Assembly (NCBI GenBank): GCA_003586115.2 | Contig: QVOM02000053.1 | Span: forward strand, 9,432,187-9,496,186 | Origin: Salvator merianae | Lineage: Eukaryota; Chordata; Lepidosauria; Squamata; Teiidae | Length of the DNA stretch: 64,000 nt | Direction: 5' to 3' | Part shown: positions 57,580-64,000 of the stretch, piece by piece | How the letters are laid out: each line of letters starts with the position of its first letter | How positions within the stretch are numbered: position 1 is the first letter of the stretch | Position numbers and translations under genes: made by a program | Notes under the pieces: model-generated | The model's database searches: none | Told to the model about the DNA's origin: nothing | The model's input: only the letters and a program-made list of their open reading frames with translations

Positions 57580-58010
57580 TGGTCTCCGTCGCCACCTAGA
57601 GGATTTACAGAGGCATGGCAACTTTTGCCACATGGAGGAAAATTAAATACAGCTGAATAATTGAACGGGAGGGCAAGTTCATACAGGGGTCACCATCTGC
57701 TTGACTAGAACTCTTGGCAGATTTCAGCTAAGCCTCACGCGCATCATAAACATGCTTGCAGATATCATATCACACACTGCCCTAAAAATAAAAGAAAATT
57801 GTTCCTACAACATCCTTGAGCTAATTACATGTATACTGTCATGTCGTCATGGATACAAAAAAGAGAGAGAGAGAAGGTCAAGAAAGATTCCCAAGCTCAT
57901 TGGCGAAAAACAAAAGATATGCTGTCTCTCATCAAAGCCCAGAGAGCTGATATGAAACTGCAGTTCAAGGGTATCCATCTTGTTTGATCTCTCCTTAACG
58001 CAATGTGCAT
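57580..58010. other. Repeat-poor island, candidate non-coding element
   Basis: High-complexity sequence with CpG-containing words and no transposon resemblance, preceded by an A-rich run. It carries no coding signal in either direction. Conservation is unknown. Confidence 0.3.
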
Positions 58011-58209
58011 TGAATGTTTTACCTATGAACCCTCCGTACAGGTAAATAAAACCTGTAGGTCAACAGAAGGCAAATTTACTAAGGACATCACACCCTGTGT
58101 TGCAGGAAGGGCCCATGGGTGGTTCTCCAAGTGTGGCATTCCTCCTGATCTAGGAATCCCATCATAAATTATCGCTGACCAGACTGGCTGGAACGAATGG
58201 GGACTGGAT

Positions 58210-58700
58210 GGCCATTTCTGCACTTATCTGGTGGGGGTGGTCCAGCTGTTCTGGTCCAACACGGACCTGTTCTGGCAGCAAGCATGTCACCAAAGTAATG
58301 GGATAAGCCTGCCACAGTGGAAAAGCTATCCCAGTACAGTGCCACATGCTGGTTCTGGAGACCACACAATCTCAGGAGCCACTTCTGGACTTGGTCCAAG
58401 ACAAGGTCACGAACAGATGCTTCTAGGCAGCACAATTTGGTGCCCTGTTAAACCGGAAAAGGGAGGTGTGCGCCCTTTCGCACATCTCCTTGTGCTGGTC
58501 TAGCAGCCCCTATAATTCCAGTAGACATGAAAACAAAACAAAACAAGTCTAGCAGTGTCCCAGTATAGGCAGGCATTTTGGGCACCTAAACCAGAACATG
58601 TTCCATCCCAATGTGGATGAAGAGGAGCTTCTTTTTCCCACATTAGCATACAGAAGGGGGGAGGGGCTGAAGAGGACCAGGCTGTGCCATGGACCAGTCT
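58210..58700. mobile_element. MITE-like repeat(s)
   Basis: Starts GGCCATTTCTGCACTTATCTGG, an apparent terminus; contains GCTATCCCAGTACAG, shared with 1268-1283; further CCAGT/ACTGG elements extend to about 58700. Probably two adjoining or nested copies. Confidence 0.45.
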
Positions 58701-58894
58701 TCAGGTAAGTGTCGAACATCTGGAATATCTGTAGACACACAGTTTGAGCATTCATGCTCAACTCACAGAGATCTCAGCCCCCCTCAGAAACACCGTGGCA
58801 ATTTATATAACATTTCTATGAGGTTAAGTCAACAGTGGTCACTTCCTATGAGGGTCTAAAGCGAATCATTACATTATAGCTTCTTTCTCCAAGC

Positions 58895-59125
58895 AAATCT
58901 TCCCACCATTCTACTTAATAATGGCAATGAAATCCCACCTATCTCCCAAATATCTCAAGGCATTGCACATTGATCTTGTCCCCTCCATTTTATCCTCACA
59001 TAACAACCTTATGAGGGAAATTAGTCTGAAAGTCTGGGACTGGTCCAACTAGCTTTCAGGGCTGAAAGGCAATTGGAACCCAAGCCCTCCTAGGTCCCAA
59101 TTTGACACTCTAGCCATTATGGAAA
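58895..59125 (-). mobile_element. tRNA-derived SINE with L2-like tail
   Basis: Reverse complement of the 10915-11130 family: CCCACCTATCTCCCAAATAT, then CTCCATTTTATCCTCACATA and ACAACCTTATGAGGGAAATT, and finally CCCTCCTAGGTCCCAATTTG and ACACTCTAGCCATTATGG as the head. This order is typical of squamate tRNA SINEs. Confidence 0.8.
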
Positions 59126-59229
59126 GATCCACACTGAGCCTTAACCCACTGTAATATTGATTTAGTGGTGCAGGAGACAAACATCTATATGCTCTTGTTG
59201 CATCACAAGGGTATTCCCAGGTTGCATGA

Positions 59230-59640
59230 CTTTGCACCTGGAACCACCTGCTTCACAATAAACTGATGGAGAGCTCTACCAGCAAAGCAATGGAAGAGTT
59301 TTCATGGCACTTTCTATCTCTCTCTCCTACCACACTGTCCAGACTTACTGGTTCGCTGTGTTCTTTGTTTTGGAAAGCACAAGAAGATGGCTGACTTCTG
59401 CAGCTACTTCCTGTGCTCTGCAAAAAGCCATGGACAGAAATATAAAAGTTCCCCAGCTTCAAAGTTCCTGTCCCCAGGAGTAGTGGCAGACATATACACA
59501 GCACACTGCCATAGTGTTCCCATCCCACCTCTACTCTACAGGTGCCTCTGTTCCATAACACACCTTTCTGTGGTCAGAACTATGGGCCTGGCTATTCCAG
59601 ACCTGCTGATCCCAACCATGGACAGGTAAGTGAAAAAAAG
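59230..59640. mobile_element. MITE-like repeat
   Basis: The right half (CCTTTCTGTGGTCAGAACTATGGGCCTGGCTATTCCAGA, ending CATGGACAGGTAAGTG) parallels 47590-47665. Left end uncertain. Confidence 0.5.
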
Positions 59641-60110
59641 ATCACCAGTTTTTAATGTTTGTCTGGAGACACTCTTAGTTTCATAGTAAAGGGAAAAGTT
59701 ACCAGTGGTGGCCAGTGAGGGAAACTACTTCACAGAACATTTGTTGGCAGGTTTTCTAAAAATGCTGCCACTGCTGTAAATCACTTCTGTTTGAAGCACC
59801 CATGACATCACTGCTGATATTTACTAATTACAAGCTAAAACAGAAAGAATACCCAGTTCGACTTCCCAGCCAGAAAGATCAGTTTCTTAGAGAAAAGAGA
59901 ACCTCTCTGGGCTTTGATTGGATATGGAATTGAGCTTTTCTTTTTCAGCCAATTATTGGTTAGTCTCTTGCTTGTACCCTGTCTGCTGGCTAATGCTGTG
60001 TTGTCCTCTTGCAGTGGTTCTCTTGGGTAGCATCTTGTAGTCCCATGCTAAGAGCTTTGGGACCAGGGCCCTCCCCCCTTGTTCCATATACCTCTCACAC
60101 ATACCTATAC
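59641..60110. other. No feature recognised
   Basis: Unique sequence before a BovB-type tail. Confidence 0.3.
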
Positions 60111-60113
60111 ACA

Positions 60114-60280
60114 TGTTGTTGTTGTTCAATCACTAAGCCACGTCCAACTCTTCAGGACCCCTCGACCACATCACGTCAGTTTCTTCAGTCCTCTATTGCC
60201 TACCAAAGTTTGCCCAAACTCATGTCTGTTGCTTCCATTACACTATCTGTCCATCCCATCCTCTGCCACCCTAAACAAAG
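60114..60280 (-). mobile_element. BovB-type LINE or Sauria SINE 3' end
   Basis: The left edge GTTGTTGTTGTTCAATCACT, then GTCCAACTCTTCAGGACCCC, then GTTTGCCCAAACTCATGTCT and CATCCCATCCTCTGCCACCC, is the reverse complement of the BovB/Sauria 3' region ending in an ACA-rich tail. The two element classes share this end and cannot be told apart here. Confidence 0.75.
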
Positions 60281-60844
60281 TAAAGATTTCAACTGAAAAA
60301 TTTTAACAGAACATAATAAAACTTACACATTAAAAAAAAAGTCTTAAGAGGCCCTTCTTGTAGTTCTGTCACCCTCAGAGGTTTGTACAGTGTCAGTACA
60401 TGGCAGTCTTTTCCATGATGACCCTAAGGCTTTGGACTAGATTCCAGCTGATGCCAATTTTACTGCACATAGCTTATAGTGCTTGGGTAAAATGTATCTC
60501 TTCATCCAGGCCTGTAAGTTTAGCCCTTTCCTAATGTTGTCTTGCAAACCAATAAAGTTTGTTTTGCCCCTTTCAGGCTTGGCAGAGGCTAGGGAAAGGC
60601 CAGGGTGAGTGGCATTTCTGTGGACCACGCAATGATATCATCACTGAGCCCAACCCATCCAGGCTGCAGTTTGAGCTGGTAAAGAGAAAAGAAAAGAAGA
60701 ATGTTGGTGGAAGAAAAGAAATGGGTGGTTGGGGGGTAAGAAATATAGAAGAAATCTGGGAATTAGGAAGTCGGTAGTTAAAAATGTTAGTTGATAAATC
60801 ATGAATTACTTAGTGTAATTTTATATATCCTTAAAAAAAAAAAA
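60281..60844. other. No feature recognised
   Basis: Unique sequence with purine-rich GAAAAGAAAAGAAG patches near 60684-60722. Confidence 0.3.
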
Positions 60845-61190
60845 GGAATCAGTAATGGCCGTATCTTAGTAGAGGAAGGTCGTTTTGGTGTGTTTTACGA
60901 ATCGACACATGGTGTGCGCTTTCTTCAGTGTTCGTTTAGCTTGAACAGAGAATAGCAAGGTGGGAGAAGCAACAATGGTCTGCGTATTAACTTCAGATAG
61001 CACCTTAGACCCCCAAAATGGATACCTGTCAGTCGCTGTTGCTCTTGCTCAGCTCTGCATGCCATTGAGCCCAAAGGAACTGGGCAACCAAAGCATCTGA
61101 GCAGAATGCTGAATGACCAAAGGGAGGATGGTGATGTTCACAAGCTATGGACAAAGAGCTTTAAATAAAAAAATATCCTTTCAAAAAAAA
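60845..61190. other. Repeat-poor island, candidate non-coding element
   Basis: High-complexity sequence with several CpG words (60859-60906) and no transposon resemblance, bounded by poly-A runs at 60832-60844 and 61182-61197. No open frame of note. Confidence 0.3.
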
Positions 61191-62277
61191 AAAAAAACAA
61201 CTTCTTGGATGCACCTTTCACTCTACTACCCCTCCCCCTTTCTCTGACAGGTACAGAGCTATAAGGTGGAATTCAAATGTTCTCCTGCCCTCTCTGAACA
61301 GAAGCTGAAGTTTTGCACATCCCTCTGTTTGCCACTACTTTTTCATTTTCTGTTTGATTTCTCTTTCTCTCCTTTTGACATTCTGGGCTGCCTTTCTCTA
61401 ATAAGATTAAAGCTCATTTTTACCAAGGCAGAGCAAGCAACCAGTTTTGATTCGCAACTAGACCTCAGGTCACAAAGATGCAGAGGCAAAAAAAAAAAAA
61501 ACTTGAGATGCTTCATTTGAAGGTGGCCACCCTACGCAACCTGAAGTCTTATTAAATAAATCAGGTGGCTTCCCTCCCCCCATATCCCCAGCAAGTTTGG
61601 CAGTATGTCAGTGAACATTTCGAAACAAGACAAGGTAATAACAACATCTCACAAAGAGAGCTGGGCACTTCCTTAGGGAAATCCACCGTTCTTATGTATG
61701 AATATAGTATCCTCAGGACTATATAGAAGCAAGCTGAAGGCATCATATTTATTGACCCCATCAGCTGGATTTCATTCTCACATTCATGCAAATAAACTAG
61801 TAGGCTTTTTTTCAGGGCCAGAGCAACAACCACCACAGCATGATAACATGGTCTTGCCAATGGAGATTTGGGTATGCTGGGGGTGGGGAGGGGGGTGGAG
61901 AGAAAGCCAGAGAAAGGATTTCATTACACACGATGACCTGTAATTTTTGGTGGACCATTACTCGAAAGGCTGCTTGGTGCAAGCTTTTTTTCCCCTATGT
62001 CTTCTTCCTCTTTGTCCACAATTTATGACCCAACTTCTGGGTCATGCAAAAAGAGATATTTCTAGAGTGTAGAGAAAGAAGCACGTTTTCCTCTTTCCAA
62101 AGCCCATGTCTACCGTTGAAGGAGCAAATCCAAACCTTGACTTCTTAGCAGCACTCCTATTGAGCTTAACACACACAATGGATATGTTTAGGACCGTACT
62201 GGAATCTACAACCCTGAATACATGGAACTCTCTTTCCCAGGCTCTCAGGGCAATTCCGTACTGGCCAATATTCTGGT
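61191..62277. other. No feature recognised
   Basis: Mostly unique; poly-A at 61489-61501. Two overlapping frames near 61561-62028 have no domain. Confidence 0.3.
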
Positions 62278-62434
62278 CCAGCAAGCATACCAAGTGCCTC
62301 CCTTCTACGTTGCTGGGGCAGTCTAAGGAAGTCCCCACTCCCAGGAGGTGTCCGAGGTGATGGGGTCTAAAGGAGTGGGACCTTCCTTAGACCACACCAA
62401 CGTATAGAAGGGAGGCTTCTAGTATGCTTGCTGG
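62278..62434. repeat. Imperfect palindrome, about 63-bp arms and 30-bp loop
   Basis: The left arm starts CCAGCAAGCATACCAAGTGC and continues through GTCTAAGGAAG to CCCCACTCC (62341). The right arm runs from GGAGTGGGACC (62372) through CTTAGAC to AGTATGCTTGCTGG (62434). Its reverse complement follows the left arm with scattered substitutions and a 2-3-base gap near the ACGTTG block. It may be the core of a foldback transposon or two inverted repeat copies. Confidence 0.88.
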
Positions 62435-63839
62435 TCTGGCAAACCAGCCAGTGCAGATTCACTCGCTCTGTTTCATTCTCTTTCATATTCTCTCTCTTGG
62501 CAGATCAAAATAGAGAAGCATTTGTCCATATTATCATCATAAGTTGAACTAGCTATTTGAGAATGAACAAAATATTTAGTTATACACTTGACTCTTGGCA
62601 TTTTTACCTTAATGTATATGCACTTCAAATAGAACTAATAATAATAATAGTAGTAGAACTAGAAGTCAATCAAGAGCAGTGGCTCGAGTTGTTGGGGTAA
62701 GTGTTCAAAACGTTACCTAGCCATGAGGTTTGTTTTATGAATTCCTGTAAATTGCTACCATTGGGTCTATTAAACACCTTGTCTATGTTTGAGAATAAAG
62801 TTGGGAGGATAGCAGTCAGCTCTCCCATTTGAGCTCTTTGGAAGAAAGGCATGATATACATCTAAAAATAATTAAATAAAACAGCAGAAATATCTTGGGA
62901 GTAAACTTGGCCAACTCATTGTCTTCCATAATTTGAGGAACCACAGTTTCCACGGTCCTTGTTTGCTTGCTTTATTTGTAGTTTTGCTGGCAACATTGAT
63001 GACGACTCAGTCTCATATCCCTGCAGGGCACCAGGTTGGAGAAAGCTTTCTTGAAGCGGTTGTTGCATATGGTCCATGAGCTAATTCACTCTCATCCACT
63101 TTCATATGATTTCCTTTTACAAGAGTTTATTGCTTCTACCAGATGCATCATTTTACAAAGAATAATCCATATGTATATGACATCCATAAAGTAACTAAGG
63201 AAACATTAACATGCGTATGGATGGAAAGTTTCCTAGACCTATTGCAGCTAAGTCCCACTTTTAAAAAAACTTTATTTGCAATAAAGTCTCCAAAAATATT
63301 AAAAATCATATTTAAAGCATTCTCATAAAATGTGTATAAAGAAAAGACAAGTTTAATTCTCAGAGGCTCCATTATCAGAGCAAAAATTAATATTTGTACT
63401 GTTTCTAAATTGGAATAAAATTGCAAAGATGCAAACACCATCTTATATCATAATCTATAAACCAGTCACAAATGTTAAATCAGCTGTAAAAATGATTTAA
63501 AATCTACATGAATAATTTTATTAAACTGATTTAAAACCACATTTTGTGCCACCTTCATTTATTAACAGTATCTCAGACAACAATGCATTTAAAAAGAAAT
63601 TTGCATGAATACAGCTACATATAAAAATATAGTGGTTATCTTTCGGGTGGAGGACTCACATAGGAAAATCACTGCATAAGAGGGGAAATTTGGGAAATCA
63701 AGTTACTTGCAGCGAAAGACGAACCAATGATCCAAGTCCATTAGAAGTCTATAAAATCTATAAAATATTGAATACGATGAACATAGAATGCTCCTCTATT
63801 TCATCATCTTACATATGGTGGACAGGCAGCTGAGAAGCA
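62435..63839. other. No feature recognised; short (AAT)n near 62637
   Basis: AT-rich, mostly unique. ATAATAATAATAGTAGTAG at 62637-62655 is the only clear simple repeat. Confidence 0.3.
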
Positions 63840-63841
63840 GC

Positions 63842-63861
63842 TTAGGTTAGGTTAGGTTAGA
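63842..63861. repeat. Four TTAGG units
   Basis: Four perfect TTAGG pentamers directly before a CR1-type end. Vertebrate telomeres use TTAGGG, so this is not a telomeric tract. Confidence 0.9.
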
Positions 63862-64000
63862 TCATAGAATTTGGAAGGATCCATTTAGATCCTTGACTCC
63901 AATCCTCTAAGTTACAATGGAATCCAAATCAAAGCATCTTCAACAGATGGCTGTGCGCTCTTCACTACAAGATGAACAGTGAGAAACATAGTGCAAACTC
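63862..64000 (-). mobile_element. CR1-like 3' end, cut by the window edge
   Basis: ATCATAGAATTTGGAAGGAT, then TTGACTCCAATCC, then GGAATCCAAATCAAAGCATC and TTCAACAGATGGCTG are a CR1-type 3' end in reverse complement. The block GGAATCCAAATCAAAGCATC is shared with 25224-25560. Confidence 0.75.

Larger units (their letters stand above)
22108..64000 (-). other. Probable long intron of the zinc-finger gene
   Basis: No second zinc-finger exon or other host exon was recognised on the minus strand between the acceptor at 22108 and the window end. If the gene model is right, the intron is at least 41.9 kb. ZNF536 is known as a gene with very long introns beside a large gene desert, which fits. The interval is filled with transposon relics, microsatellites and a few repeat-poor islands that are described separately. 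Small non-finger exons could have been missed. Confidence 0.5.

Noticed and set aside
63842..63861. Interstitial telomere
   Set aside because: TTAGG rather than TTAGGG, only four units.
1..64000. Endogenous retrovirus or other viral insertion
   Set aside because: No LTR pair, primer-binding site or retroviral protein motif was recognised; all RT-like sequence belongs to non-LTR elements.

Overview
The window is a non-coding stretch of a vertebrate nuclear genome, most likely from a squamate reptile (lizard or snake). Support for this comes from the repeats: L2- and CR1-type LINE fragments, a BovB-type LINE 3' end, tRNA-headed SINEs with an ACA-rich tail like the Sauria SINE, many short hAT-type MITEs that begin TAGRGATGTGCA with 8-bp target duplications, and abundant long tri-, tetra- and pentanucleotide microsatellites. 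The species cannot be read from the sequence.

Only one convincing piece of host coding sequence is present: a 236-bp terminal exon on the minus strand (22107 down to 21872). It encodes one C2H2 zinc finger and a basic tail. The peptide looks like ZNF536 (the ZNF536/ZNF219 family). It has a branch point, an acceptor, a phase-1 start within a finger linker and a stop codon. Its presumed 3' UTR runs down to about 19980 and carries several microsatellites. No preceding exon was found at higher coordinates, so about 22108-64000 is probably one very long intron of at least 41.9 kb. About 1-19900 would then be downstream intergenic sequence. A second, much weaker terminal-exon candidate lies at 29610-29557.

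Layout. 1-19900: unique AT-rich DNA with an internally deleted L2 (6722-7705), nested hAT MITEs (about 5451-6165), a BovB 3' end (12286-12570), a CR1 reverse transcriptase relic (14995-15500) and a CR1 3' end (16866-17110). 19886-22107: 3' UTR and exon. 22440-25560: MITE-like and CR1-like debris. 27360-27590: long polypurine tract. 28674-29971: two hAT MITEs around the weak exon candidate. 31296-44252: tetranucleotide arrays, a CR1 RT relic (34078-34431), SINEs (37061-37515) and two further hAT MITEs. 42540-43790: a repeat-poor block that could be a conserved regulatory element. 45400-47690: L2 endonuclease relic and a MITE with recognisable inverted ends. 51986-52460: a 150-bp AAG/GAG array joined to a 155-bp tandem duplication. 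57580-58010 and 60845-61190: further repeat-poor islands. 58210-63999: MITE, SINE, BovB-type and CR1 remnants, including a 63-bp-arm imperfect palindrome (62278-62434).

No rRNA gene, functional tRNA gene, CRISPR array, intact transposase or intact reverse transcriptase was seen. I did not find a convincing new gene system. The most interesting signals are the exon with its long intron, complementary pentanucleotide arrays in the presumed 3' UTR, and MITEs with readable target duplications.
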